Positions 6,263 to 14,651 are shown, counted from the first letter of the stretch. The stretch is DNA of 64,000 nucleotides from Bacteroidales bacterium (GCA_016286055.1 JAEERW010000013.1:24926-88925), one strand, 5' to 3'. Notes: generated by a model not told the origin, from the letters alone. Numbers and translations: made by a program.

Positions 6263-8971
6263 TTTCCCAAACTTCCACCAATCTAATCTTACTTCTCCAT
6301 TAGCCTTGTTGAATGTGATGTAGAGGTCGTGGATGCCTTTTGCGTTGGTGATTTTGGTGGTGAATGCTTTGTATTTTTCTACGTTGCCGGTAGATTTTAC
6401 CAAAACTTTGCCAATTTCAGCACCGTTGGGCGAATCGATGCGGAGCGAAATTTCTACTGTGCCGGTGGCGGCCGCTGTGATGGCAAATTGAGATGCTCCA
6501 TTGGCAAAATCTACACCGCGAACTCGGATGTATTCGCCATCGTTGAGGTCGTTGACATACATATTGCGCTTGCCGGTTGAGTAGGGCATTTTTTCTACTA
6601 CGCCGGTGTTTTCAATTCCGATTTTGGCAGATTTGAGACCGTAACCCCACGCCATTGTTTCGGCTTCAACACGTGCAAAGGGGTTGAGAGGTTTTATCTG
6701 TTTGAGAGGCTGTTGGTCGAGCCAGTAGGGCACTTCCTCAATGCTTCCGTCGGGATTGTAGTGCATTTCGCCAACTGTTACCGAGCGGCGTTCGTGGTGT
6801 TCCCAGAGGTCGATGTGCATAAGGTCGTAATTTTGTCCAAAAATGTAGGTTTTGCCCTTAAAATCAGCAATTCCGGGGTGATTGCCACGGTCGCGCTGTG
6901 TGGGGCGCATTATGTAGCCGGTGCTTTTCCACGGTCCTGTTGGGTTATCGCTCATAGCATAACCCAAACCCTCTGGACAGCAGGTAGATGCAAATCCGAG
7001 ATAGTATTTTGAACCGCGGCGGTAAAACCAAGGTCCTTCCTGATAATTTTCGATATGAGGCAGACGTACCACGCTGTCTTTCAACGAAATCATATCGTTA
7101 TTGAGACGTGCGTAAAATGTGTGAGGATTACCCCAATACATATACGCCTGACCGTCGGTGTCGGTGAATACTGAGGGGTCGATGTCGTACCAGTTGCTCT
7201 GATCCCAAACGAGGGGTTTGCCGAGCGGGTCTTTGAATGGTCCGTAGGGCGAATCTGCTACCAAAACTCCGATTCCGTGACCGTGCAGAGGTGCGTAGAG
7301 ATAGTATTTGCCGTTGCGCTCAACCACTTGGATAGCCCATCCGCCATTGTCGCGACTACGCCACGAAAAATCTTTCAACGATGCCACTGCGCCGTGCTCT
7401 GTCCAGTTTACCATATCGGTTGTGGAATAGAGCAGCCAATCGTACATAAAGAAACCTGCCGAACTCTTTTCGTTGGGGTCTACGATGTGCTCAGGCGATG
7501 CGTCGTGCGAGCAGAAGAGGAACAAAGTGTCGCCAATAACGAGCGGCGAAGGGTCGGCTGTAAACTTGGTTTGAAAAGCAGGCATATTGCATTGCTCAAT
7601 TCCGCGCATCTCCCAAAAATCAAGGTTGAACAGTTCGGGGCCTTTTCTTCCTGAAAACACAAAATAAACATCGTGAACGCCCTCAGCCTTGCCCACACAG
7701 TCAACAGCAAAGGTCTTGAAATTTTCCCAACCGCCTGTGCCGTCGATTTGCAAGGCTGCTACAAGAGTGCCACGGATGCTGTCGAGACGAACTTCTATTT
7801 TGCCGCCACGCAATCCGCTTGCCGCCGACGCGCTAAACACACGGGGAAAGTTTTTGCCAAAGTCTACATCTTGCAGTTTGATGTAATCGCCATTGTGAAT
7901 GTTACTTACATAAACGCCCTGTTTGTCGTTTTGGTAGGTTTTTACTCCTTTGGAAAAAGCCATTGTTTCCGCCTGAACTTTTCTAAAAGGATTAAAAGTG
8001 GCAATGGGTTTTACACCCTCGTCGGTGGGCATAATTTTGGGGAACGAACCGTCGGAATTATACTTAAACTCCTCAACAGCAATGCTTCTGCCAAATCCTC
8101 CGCCTCCGGGAAGTTTGCCCGTATGATAAAAGAAATACGAATGACCTTTGTAGTCGATAACGCCACAATGGTTTGTAAACGAGCCAGTTTCGCACAAAGG
8201 CATAATTTCGCCGGCATATTTCCAACCTGATGTAATTTTGTCGCTTACCGAATACGAAATATGTTCAGGAACGCCTCCCGCAGCGTAGAGCAACTGATAT
8301 TTGCCGTTTCGCTTGGTGAGCCAAGGTCCTTCCACATAGCAGTCTTTGTACTTTTTGGTGGAATCGCGTTGCGCCATCTTGGGTGCTCCAAAAGCCTCCT
8401 CGGTCATATCCAACTGTCCGAGACCGCCGCTGTACGAAATCATATCTTCGTTGAGTTTCAGGTAGTAACATTGCGGATTACCCCACATAAGCCAAGCCTG
8501 ATTGTCGTCGTCGATAAAAACGGTGGGGTCGATGTGGTCCCAACTTCCGTTTTCAAAAAGCGGTTTGCCGATAGCGTCCTTGAAACCCTTTGTGGGATTG
8601 TCGGATACAGCCACGCCTATTGCCATTCCGCCCGAAATCTTAGAATGGGCGCAGATGTACCAATAGAATTTTCCGTTTCGGTAGATGGTTTGCGAAGCCC
8701 ACGCGCGGTCGTCGGCCCACGAAAAAGATTCAAGGGCAAGGGGCGAACCGTGGTCGGTGTAGTTGACCATATCGGTGGTGGAATACACGCGCCATTCTTG
8801 CATCCAAAAAAAATCGGCATTGTCCTCGTCGTGTCCGGTGTAGACGTAGAGCGTGTCGTTGTGCACCATAGGCGCGGGGTCGGATGTAAACCACGTTTGC
8901 ACCACAGGGTTTTGGGCGGATAAGCCTGCCGCCGTCAACATTGATGTAATCAAAATTAAGTGTCTTTTCAT
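6260..8971 (-). CDS. Tandem bicatalytic GH43-CBM6-GH43-CBM6 enzyme
   Basis: 903 residues with signal peptide MKRHLILITSMLTAAGLSAQ. Two homologous halves are seen. Half one: GH43 propeller at about 22-325 with catalytic triad D31 (SDPAP), D148 (DHIDPTVF) and E214 (VEGPW), then CBM6 at about 329-453. Half two: GH43 at about 462-745 with D473 (ADPSP), D598 (YDIDPSVF) and E645 (QEGPW), then CBM6 at about 760-903. Both triads are complete. GH43 enzymes invert and act mostly on arabinose or xylose side chains; CBM6 binds xylan or beta-glucan. The two halves have diverged considerably, so the duplication is old and may have given two specificities. It is divergent from the GH43 gene at 9066 and probably shares regulation with it. 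Confidence 0.9.
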   Translation of the reverse strand: MKRHLILITSMLTAAGLSAQNPVVQTWFTSDPAPMVHNDTLYVYTGHDEDNADFFWMQEWRVYSTTDMVNYTDHGSPLALESFSWADDRAWASQTIYRNGKFYWYICAHSKISGGMAIGVAVSDNPTKGFKDAIGKPLFENGSWDHIDPTVFIDDDNQAWLMWGNPQCYYLKLNEDMISYSGGLGQLDMTEEAFGAPKMAQRDSTKKYKDCYVEGPWLTKRNGKYQLLYAAGGVPEHISYSVSDKITSGWKYAGEIMPLCETGSFTNHCGVIDYKGHSYFFYHTGKLPGGGGFGRSIAVEEFKYNSDGSFPKIMPTDEGVKPIATFNPFRKVQAETMAFSKGVKTYQNDKQGVYVSNIHNGDYIKLQDVDFGKNFPRVFSASAASGLRGGKIEVRLDSIRGTLVAALQIDGTGGWENFKTFAVDCVGKAEGVHDVYFVFSGRKGPELFNLDFWEMRGIEQCNMPAFQTKFTADPSPLVIGDTLFLFCSHDASPEHIVDPNEKSSAGFFMYDWLLYSTTDMVNWTEHGAVASLKDFSWRSRDNGGWAIQVVERNGKYYLYAPLHGHGIGVLVADSPYGPFKDPLGKPLVWDQSNWYDIDPSVFTDTDGQAYMYWGNPHTFYARLNNDMISLKDSVVRLPHIENYQEGPWFYRRGSKYYLGFASTCCPEGLGYAMSDNPTGPWKSTGYIMRPTQRDRGNHPGIADFKGKTYIFGQNYDLMHIDLWEHHERRSVTVGEMHYNPDGSIEEVPYWLDQQPLKQIKPLNPFARVEAETMAWGYGLKSAKIGIENTGVVEKMPYSTGKRNMYVNDLNDGEYIRVRGVDFANGASQFAITAAATGTVEISLRIDSPNGAEIGKVLVKSTGNVEKYKAFTTKITNAKGIHDLYITFNKANGEVRLDWWKFGK

Positions 8972-8996
8972 AGAGTATTATTTTAAAAATATTTCG

Positions 8997-9022
8997 GTGT
9001 AAAAATAGTGTTTATTTTACAC
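8997..9022. promoter_or_regulatory. Inverted repeat between divergent GH43 genes, candidate operator
   Basis: GTGTAAAA and TTTTACAC form 8-bp arms 10 bp apart in the 94-bp intergenic space. A TATCTTTA sequence at 9031-9038 may be the -7 box for the rightward gene. Position and symmetry fit a shared regulator; no regulator gene is adjacent. Confidence 0.4.
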
Positions 9023-9065
9023 TTTATTACTATCTTTACCCCATAAATTTTTATTCTGATTTAAT

Positions 9066-11105
9066 ATGAAGAGACTTTTTTTAAGCATTGCAACATTTTG
9101 TGCCCTCACGGCAGCGGCGCAAAACCCTTATCTGCCTCTGTGGGAGCATCTTCCCGATGGCGAACCCCGTGTGTTTGAAGACCCCGACAATCCGGGCAAA
9201 TACCGCGCATACATTATTGGTTCTCACGATACCCGCTACACCGACTATTGTGGCAACGATATTCGTATGTGGAGCGCTCCCGTTGAAAATCTTGCCGATT
9301 GGCGCGATGAAGGTCCGATTTTTTCGTACTTTGTAAACGGACAGTGGGATACTATGTTTGCCCCTGACCTTGTGGAAGTTAACGACCGCGAAACCGGCAA
9401 ACGCACCTACTATCTTTATCCCCATTCGCGTGGCTGGCGACGCATTCCTATGGTGTGCAAAAGCGACCGTCCCGATGGCCCTTTTACGCCCATCAACCTT
9501 ACCCCCGACGGAAGTGCTTGTGTGGATGGTTCGCTAATTGATTTCGACCCCTCGGTATTTATCGAGCCTATCACCAACAAAAAAGACAAAGACTACAAAA
9601 AAGGATTTCGCGCATACGTTTTTTATGGTTTTCAACATTCAACTGCTTGTGAGTTAGACCAAAACACAATGTATTCGCAGCGTCCTGGCACTTCGCTCAT
9701 CGACCCATTTATACCCGCAAGCACTCGCGACGGAAAACTCTTAGACAAGCCCGGTTCGGAATACAAAGCACTTTATAAAGGTCAGAACCCATTGGATTTC
9801 AATTTCTTTGAGGCATCGTCGATACGTCAGGTGGGAAACAAATATGTAATGGTGTTTTCGGGATACAGCGGCACAGAATACGGTTTGGGCGCAACCAATT
9901 CGGCTCTACGCTATGCTTACGGCGATTCTCCGTTAGGTCCTTGGCGTTCGGGCGGAGTTTTGGTAGATTCGCGCGGAATTGTGCTCAACGAAGACGGCTC
10001 TGCACTTACCGAAACCAACGCTGCACACAATACTCACGGCTCTATTCAAGAAATCAACGGTCAGTGGTATGTGTTCTATCACCGTCCTCCGCGCGGTTTT
10101 GGATACGCTCGTCAGCCGATGGTGGCTCCTGTAAAAATCACTTGGGACAAAAAATCTGTTGCCGACGGTGGCACTGTAAAAATCACCGCTTACGACCCGT
10201 ATGCGCCTAATAATGAGTGGACTGCAAAGGCTACGAACGGCAAAGAGTACACCGGCGCAGAGGTTACAAGCGAAGGTTTTCAGATTTTTGGACTTCCACC
10301 TTATAAATATTACTCTGCCGGACTTGCCTGCTATATGAGCAACAACAATTGGATGCAAGATAATCACGATGTTTGGAACAATTCGATGGATCTTGTGGGC
10401 ATTACCAACAAAGGCGTTGTAGGTTTCAAATATTTTGGCTTTGGAGGATTAACATCTGATACCAAGGGAGTTAAAGCATTTGCCGGAATCAAAAAAGGTG
10501 ACGGAGCAACGCTCAATATCAACCTTTCGTCGCAAGGTCACGGAGCATTCAAAATCCACGTTATGCTCGACGGTCCATACACCAACTCCACTTGGAAAGG
10601 CAAAGAAATCGGCGTGATAGAAGTACCCGCCGACGCTTCAAAATCGCCCAAAGTTTATTCTATAAAAGTGCCTCAGGTAGAAGGACTTACTGGCAAACAC
10701 GCCATCTATCTTGTAGCCGAAGGTCCCGATTTGGAAGAACCCAAACCCCGCAATCCGTGGGAACGTCGTCAATCAAACAAACCATACGGACTATTTGATC
10801 TTCACGGAATTGGCTTTACCAAAGGCAACGAATCGATTGATATTCCGCAAGTTCCGCAGATTACAATCACCGCCGACGGCAAACCGCTCGTTATTCCTTC
10901 GCAGCCGGTATTCTTTACCAATTTCAACGGTTACTACGAATGTAATCATTATCAGGTATATGCACCAATTACCGATAAATCAACCCTTAGTGTGGATGCC
11001 GACATCAAAACTGGTTTAAAAATCTCCATCGGCAAAATCACCGACGGACGCGCCACCATCATCGCCACATATAATGGCAAAGAGAAGGTATTTTTGATTA
11101 ACTAA
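9066..11105 (+). CDS. GH43-family glycosidase with C-terminal carbohydrate-binding-like domain
   Basis: 679 residues with signal peptide MKRLFLSIATFCALTAAAQ. The N-terminal half (about 25-370) is a GH43-like five-bladed propeller with probable triad D39 (FEDPDNPG), D161 (IDFDPSVF) and E249 (NFFEASS). It belongs to a distant GH43 subfamily. Residues about 430-570 form a CBM6-like beta-sandwich (GFKYFGFGG..., GAFKIHVMLDG), and the remainder is an Ig-like tail. Exported; side-chain removal from a plant glycan is the likely role, though the sugar is unknown. A strong terminator follows at 11128-11168. Confidence 0.85.
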   Translation: MKRLFLSIATFCALTAAAQNPYLPLWEHLPDGEPRVFEDPDNPGKYRAYIIGSHDTRYTDYCGNDIRMWSAPVENLADWRDEGPIFSYFVNGQWDTMFAPDLVEVNDRETGKRTYYLYPHSRGWRRIPMVCKSDRPDGPFTPINLTPDGSACVDGSLIDFDPSVFIEPITNKKDKDYKKGFRAYVFYGFQHSTACELDQNTMYSQRPGTSLIDPFIPASTRDGKLLDKPGSEYKALYKGQNPLDFNFFEASSIRQVGNKYVMVFSGYSGTEYGLGATNSALRYAYGDSPLGPWRSGGVLVDSRGIVLNEDGSALTETNAAHNTHGSIQEINGQWYVFYHRPPRGFGYARQPMVAPVKITWDKKSVADGGTVKITAYDPYAPNNEWTAKATNGKEYTGAEVTSEGFQIFGLPPYKYYSAGLACYMSNNNWMQDNHDVWNNSMDLVGITNKGVVGFKYFGFGGLTSDTKGVKAFAGIKKGDGATLNINLSSQGHGAFKIHVMLDGPYTNSTWKGKEIGVIEVPADASKSPKVYSIKVPQVEGLTGKHAIYLVAEGPDLEEPKPRNPWERRQSNKPYGLFDLHGIGFTKGNESIDIPQVPQITITADGKPLVIPSQPVFFTNFNGYYECNHYQVYAPITDKSTLSVDADIKTGLKISIGKITDGRATIIATYNGKEKVFLIN

Positions 11106-11127
11106 GACAATGTAAAATTTTAATAAT

Positions 11128-11168
11128 CACCGGGTTAATGGGGTGGGTTAATCCGGTGGTTTTTTTTG
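11128..11168 (+). terminator. Rho-independent terminator after the GH43 gene
   Basis: CACCGG-TTAA pairs with TTAA-CCGGTG across an 11-nt loop, with one mismatch, and is followed by eight T. It overlaps the -33 box of the next promoter. Confidence 0.85.
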
Positions 11169-11196
11169 CTAATGTCAAAACCATTGCATATATTTG
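11165..11196 (+). promoter_or_regulatory. Promoter for the small membrane gene at 11295
   Basis: TTTG at 11165-11168 and TATATTTG at 11189-11196 with a 20-bp spacer, a full match to the Bacteroides consensus. The only reading frame it could serve is the short one at 11295. Confidence 0.65.
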
Positions 11197-11294
11197 CAAA
11201 AAGGTTTCCGATTCGATGCCAATAGATATTTACGGACTTGCTTTTTAAAGAGTGTAAAAAGATTATTCGTTAATAGAAAACTTAGTAAAAGATT

Positions 11295-11543
11295 ATGGAA
11301 AGCAAAAAGTGGAAGGATATTGATTCTAAAAGACAAAACGCCCGCAATTGTATGTTTTTTTCTATATCAGCATTGATTTGGGGTATAATATTGATAATCG
11401 TATGGTCTCTTGATAATAATATAGATGATGGTCCGTTGATAGTTATGCTTGTATCCCCCACACCACAAAAAATCTTTTCCCCCACCCATTACCCCTTTAT
11501 CCCTCAATCACTTAGCATTTCCCGAATTTCACTCAAAAAGTAA
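11295..11543 (+). pseudogene. Small one-pass membrane protein, probably truncated
   Basis: The frame encodes 82 residues. The first 50 or so (MESKKWKDIDSKRQ..., then a hydrophobic stretch FSISALIWGIILIIVW and NNIDDGPLIVM) look like a real membrane protein N-terminus. From about residue 53 (11452) the reading enters C-rich DNA and gives low-complexity sequence (SPTPQKIFSPTHYPFIPQ). I infer that foreign DNA replaced the original 3' part at about 11450. No function can be assigned. Confidence 0.4.
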
Positions 11544-11640
11544 TTTATGGTGATTTTATGGTGATTGGGGAAGGGAAGGCGGAGCGGAAATGGTGGATGG
11601 TTGGTGGGTGGGTGTGATTGTGTGGGGATTGGATATTTAA
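11453..11640. other. C-rich then G-rich non-coding stretch (possible island boundary)
   Basis: 11453-11510 has several CCC/CCCC runs on the plus strand; 11565-11640 has GGGG, GGTTGGTGGGTGGG and GGGG runs. The two parts are imperfect inverted complements (CCCCCACACC against GTGGGTGGGTGTG). A 12-bp duplication of TTATGGTGATTT sits between them. The composition is unlike the rest of the window. Confidence 0.5.
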
Positions 11641-11675
11641 ATAGTTAGTATTTAGCGTATTATATGTTAATTTTT

Positions 11676-11709
11676 AGCCCGTGGGTATGTGCGCCTGCGG
11701 GCTTTTTTT
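11676..11709 (+). terminator. Rho-independent terminator at the left of the capsid cassette
   Basis: AGCCCG pairs with CGGGCT around a 16-nt loop, then seven T. No convincing gene ends just before it. Confidence 0.7.
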
Positions 11710-11769
11710 ATGCCGTTGCAAGGGTGTTGCAACGTGGCGGAAAAGGTGGCGATTTTTGCTCCGTGAAAA

Positions 11770-11802
11770 GAGTTACGGCGGAGTTACGGCGGAGTTACGG
11801 CG
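11770..11802. repeat. Three tandem 11-bp repeats (GAGTTACGGCG)
   Basis: Three perfect copies in tandem. They lie in a non-coding 11710-12030 stretch that also holds an AACCCCGA/TCGGGGGTT hairpin near 11862-11882 and nested AGCGTTTT/AAAACGCT arms near 11943-11979. It is iteron-like, so a replication, packaging or transposase site is possible. Confidence 0.6.
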
Positions 11803-12034
11803 ATGTTTTCAACCAAAAACAGTGAGAAAAACACCACACTAAGACCAAAAACAGCCATCAAACCCCGAAAAATCGGGGGTTTGGTGTATACCACAATTGG
11901 TTTTTATAGTCATTTTGAAAAAGGGTTAAAATATTAAAATACAGCGTTTTACGGCGTTTTTAGGGTAAAAAACGCTAAAACGGCGTTACACGGCTGTGAA
12001 AGGGTGTAAATATATAAGGTGTAGTTATTTTTAT

Positions 12035-12346
12035 TAATGACAAACCAAGCAAGGCGGCAAATGGTATTCTAACAAAGAACGGTGGCAGCATTGATGACTA
12101 ACCAAACACGGCGGCAAATGTTATTCTGACAAAGAACGGTGGCAGCATTGATGACAAACCAAACACGGCGGCAAATGGTATTCCGACAAAGCACGGTGGC
12201 AGCATTGATGACAAACCAAGCAAGGCGGCAAATGGTATTCCGACAAAGCACGGTGGCAGCATTGATGACAACCAAACACGGCGGCAAATGGTATTCTAAC
12301 AAAGCACGGTGGCAGCATTGAAGACAAACCAAACACGGCGGCAACT
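12035..12346. repeat. 57-bp tandem repeat array, about 5.4 units
   Basis: GGCGGCAA marks recur at 12053, 12110, 12167, 12224, 12280 and 12337, i.e. periods of 57, 57, 57, 56 and 57 bp. Units differ by a few substitutions (AGCAAGG against AACACGG; TAACAAAG, TGACAAAG or CGACAAAG). In one frame each unit reads roughly TKHGGKWYSNKARWQH followed by TGA, in another a 19-residue repeat with one stop and one frameshift, so no long intact frame exists. The array ends 86 bp before the protease start. Confidence 0.85.
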
Positions 12347-12431
12347 GTTTTTTTTATCAAAATAGAAAAAGTTTTTCATTATGCTAATGTTTATGTGTCA
12401 ATTTGCAACATAATAATAAAACACTAAGATA

Positions 12432-13493
12432 ATGGCAACAAAATATACATTTATAGTATCAGATGAAACAATAAACAGTTACGGTTTTTCAGTCTTAACG
12501 GCTGGCATTGATACCACACATTTTGAAAAACACCCCGTAATGTATTATATGCACAATAGAGAAACGGGTATAATAGGACGGTGGGAAAATATAAGAAAAG
12601 ACGGTAATATATTATTTGCTGATGCTGTTTTCGATAACTCTTCGGAACTTGCCAACCAAGTTAAACAACAAGTAGAAAACGGCTTTTTGCGCGGCGCGTC
12701 AATAGGAATTGACAATATAGAAAAGGAAATAATAAACGGCGTTGATACCGTTACAAAATGCCGCCTTATTGAAATTTCAATTGTAGACATACCAAGCAAC
12801 GAAAACGCCGTTAAACTTTACAAACGTTCGGGCGGTTTTGTTTACAAACTTGCTGATTTAGACGAAACAACCGACGAGGATTTAAAGGAAGCATTAAAAA
12901 AACTTTTGGATTTAGAAAAAAATGCTAGCAATGATGAAATATTACAAGCCTTTAAAAATGCAATTGCAGCACGTAACAAAGATTTGTGTATGAGTATTGA
13001 CAAAGCGGTTTATTTGGGATATATTGACCCCACACAAATAGATATATTTTCAAGTCTTGCAAAAACTGACCCAAAAGCCTACAACCGTTTTATAACATTG
13101 CAGAAAAACAAAGGAAACGAAGTTATAAAACAACTATTAGACACCGCCGAAACAGACGGGAAAATATTAACCCTTGACCGTAAATTATTTACAGAAATAG
13201 CCGACACAAACGGCATAGCAACAATAAAACGGTTATTATCAATTATACCCACCCCCACAAGTTTAACACATATTTTGCAATTAAAAGACAAAGGGCGGGA
13301 AAATTGGACACTAAGCGATTACAGAAAATACGCCCCAGAAACGCTAAAAAACAACCCCGAATTAATAAACACACTATTAGCCAAAGAAAAAAACACACCC
13401 GTTGCAAGGTCGTTAGAATGGTACAGAAAAAACGACCCCGAAACGCTAAAAGACAACCCCGAATTATATAAAGTACTAACCAACAATAAATAA
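12432..13493 (+). CDS. Phage prohead protease fused to a scaffold-like domain
   Basis: 353 residues. The N-terminal 150 residues fit the HK97/Mu-type prohead protease family: H41 in YYMHNRETGIIGRW and S90 in RGASIGID as catalytic His and Ser, then RLIEISIVDIPSNENA. The middle is charged and helical (EALKKLLDLEKNASNDEI). The end holds two copies of a roughly 29-residue motif, DYRKYAPETLKNNPEL and WYRKNDPETLKDNPEL, common in phage scaffold tails. The enzyme matures capsids in the cytoplasm during assembly. It is 4 bp upstream of the capsid gene. I see no good Bacteroidota-type promoter, only TCAATTTG near 12397. Confidence 0.8.
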   Translation: MATKYTFIVSDETINSYGFSVLTAGIDTTHFEKHPVMYYMHNRETGIIGRWENIRKDGNILFADAVFDNSSELANQVKQQVENGFLRGASIGIDNIEKEIINGVDTVTKCRLIEISIVDIPSNENAVKLYKRSGGFVYKLADLDETTDEDLKEALKKLLDLEKNASNDEILQAFKNAIAARNKDLCMSIDKAVYLGYIDPTQIDIFSSLAKTDPKAYNRFITLQKNKGNEVIKQLLDTAETDGKILTLDRKLFTEIADTNGIATIKRLLSIIPTPTSLTHILQLKDKGRENWTLSDYRKYAPETLKNNPELINTLLAKEKNTPVARSLEWYRKNDPETLKDNPELYKVLTNNK

Positions 13494-13497
13494 ACAC

Positions 13498-14373
13498 ATG
13501 GCAATTAACAAAGAAATATGGATAAATCAAGTTTTAGAAAACTTTTATCCGGATGACAGTTTTTTACAAAAGGCGGTCGATTATTCCGTTTTTGTAGATA
13601 ACGACCGTTTGCACGTTCCCATATCGGGACTTGACCCCAAAGTTTTAGTAAATAACACAACTTATCCAATTAGAACGCTTGACCGTACCGACACCGACAG
13701 CGAAATATTATTAGATAAGTTTGAGACGGAAAATACTATAATTCGCCGTCCTGAAACGTTGGAATATAGTTACAACAAATTAGAAAGCGTAATAAGCCAA
13801 CACCGTGCGACTTTACGAAAAAGCGTTGCCACAAAAGCAATTCACGCATACGCACCCGAACAAGACACCGAAAACACACCCGTAATTGTTACAACGGGCG
13901 AAAATATTAACGGTAGAAAAAGGCTTACATTGTCGGACATTTTAACATTAAAAGAACGTTTTGACGATGCCGAAATCCCGTTAGAAGAACGTTATATAGT
14001 TTTACACCCCAAACACGTGTCGGACTTGCTATTGGAGGACGTAAAATTATTTAAAGAAATAACCGACATTAAAAATGGCGAGCCGTTCAAATTTGCTGGT
14101 TTTGGCTTTTTCTCTTTTTCACAGATGCCCAAATATACCACTACAAACGGCGTTTTGTCCAAAATTCCATTTGACACCGAAACCGAAAGCACACAGTTTG
14201 CAAGTGTGGCATTTTTCGCAAAAGAAGTTATGAAAGCGGACGGAGATATTTATATGTATGCCAATATTGACGACCCAAGCGAACGCGGCACGATTGTAGG
14301 ATTCGACAAGCGTTTTATTGCTTTACCTATTAGGGGCAAAGGTATTGGCGCAATTGTAAGCGCAACAATTTAA
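13498..14373 (+). CDS. Phage major capsid protein
   Basis: 291 residues. The sequence follows the pattern of Bacteroidota phage major head proteins: KEIWINQVLENFYPDDSFL at the start, NNTTYPI, RTDTD, LDKFETENTIIRRPETLEYSYNKLESVI, HRATLRKS, HAYAPEQDTE, RYIVLHPKHVSDLL, EVMKADGDIYMYANIDDP and a C-terminus IVGFDKRFIALPIRGKGIGAI. It would form the icosahedral shell. The frame is intact and starts 4 bp after the protease stop. No portal, terminase or tail genes accompany it here. An encapsulin is unlikely because a dedicated prohead protease precedes it. Confidence 0.85.
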   Translation: MAINKEIWINQVLENFYPDDSFLQKAVDYSVFVDNDRLHVPISGLDPKVLVNNTTYPIRTLDRTDTDSEILLDKFETENTIIRRPETLEYSYNKLESVISQHRATLRKSVATKAIHAYAPEQDTENTPVIVTTGENINGRKRLTLSDILTLKERFDDAEIPLEERYIVLHPKHVSDLLLEDVKLFKEITDIKNGEPFKFAGFGFFSFSQMPKYTTTNGVLSKIPFDTETESTQFASVAFFAKEVMKADGDIYMYANIDDPSERGTIVGFDKRFIALPIRGKGIGAIVSATI

Positions 14374-14384
14374 AAACACACAAT

Positions 14385-14570
14385 ATGCACGAAAGTACAA
14401 AAAAAAGAATGTTGCATATAGGCGAGGAAGTTTTATCTAAATTCGAGCCTGGCAACCAAAGAAAAAGTATTGCAAATATTTGGCGTTTAGAAATTTACCC
14501 AAAATATGGCATTTCTTATAGTACCCTAATGCGCTATCTTACTAAAAAAATAGAACGAGCCAAACAATAA
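14385..14570 (+). CDS. Small basic phage-associated protein
   Basis: 61 residues, rich in Lys/Arg, helical (KRMLHIGEEVLSKFEP..., IANIWRLEIYPKYGISYSTLMRYLTKKI). The IWR..IYP..YG.SY.T..RYL pattern resembles short genes found near the head genes of Mu-like Bacteroidota prophages; a DNA-binding or regulatory role is possible but unproven. It starts 12 bp after the capsid gene and precedes the terminator at 14598. Confidence 0.7.
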   Translation: MHESTKKRMLHIGEEVLSKFEPGNQRKSIANIWRLEIYPKYGISYSTLMRYLTKKIERAKQ

Positions 14571-14597
14571 TAATAATCGGGATTTTGTTTGTAAATT

Positions 14598-14634
14598 AAA
14601 ACGCCCATTTGAGAAAACAAACGGGCGTTTTTTT
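14598..14634. terminator. Strong terminator, probably bidirectional
   Basis: AAAACGCCC-TTTG pairs with CAAA-GGGCGTTTT around AGAAAA, with one A/C mismatch; T run on the plus strand and A run before it. It ends the capsid operon and lies 18 bp past the stop of the leftward small-gene operon. Confidence 0.85.
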
Positions 14635-14651
14635 CTATTAAAAATAATCGT

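Larger units (their letters stand above)
11676..14634 (+). mobile_element. Phage-derived capsid cassette (partial Mu-like prophage or satellite)
   Basis: Between two terminator-like hairpins lie repeat-rich non-coding DNA (11710-12350), a prohead protease/scaffold gene, a major capsid gene and a small phage-type gene. No integrase, transposase, terminase, portal, tail or lysis gene is present in the window. Codon use is A-rich compared with flanking genes. The gene pair resembles head genes of transposable (Mu-like) Bacteroidota prophages. Exact ends could not be defined. Confidence 0.6.

Noticed and set aside
12035..12346. Possible CRISPR array
   Set aside because: Units are contiguous 57-bp tandem repeats with no unique spacers, and no cas gene is present in the window.
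12069..12360. Repeat-encoded reading frames on both strands as genes
   Set aside because: They are translations of the 57-bp array; frames change where a unit is 56 bp and have no credible start or continuation.
13498..14373. Capsid gene as an encapsulin nanocompartment
   Set aside because: It is preceded by a prohead protease/scaffold gene, matches phage head proteins in pattern and has no cargo enzyme beside it.
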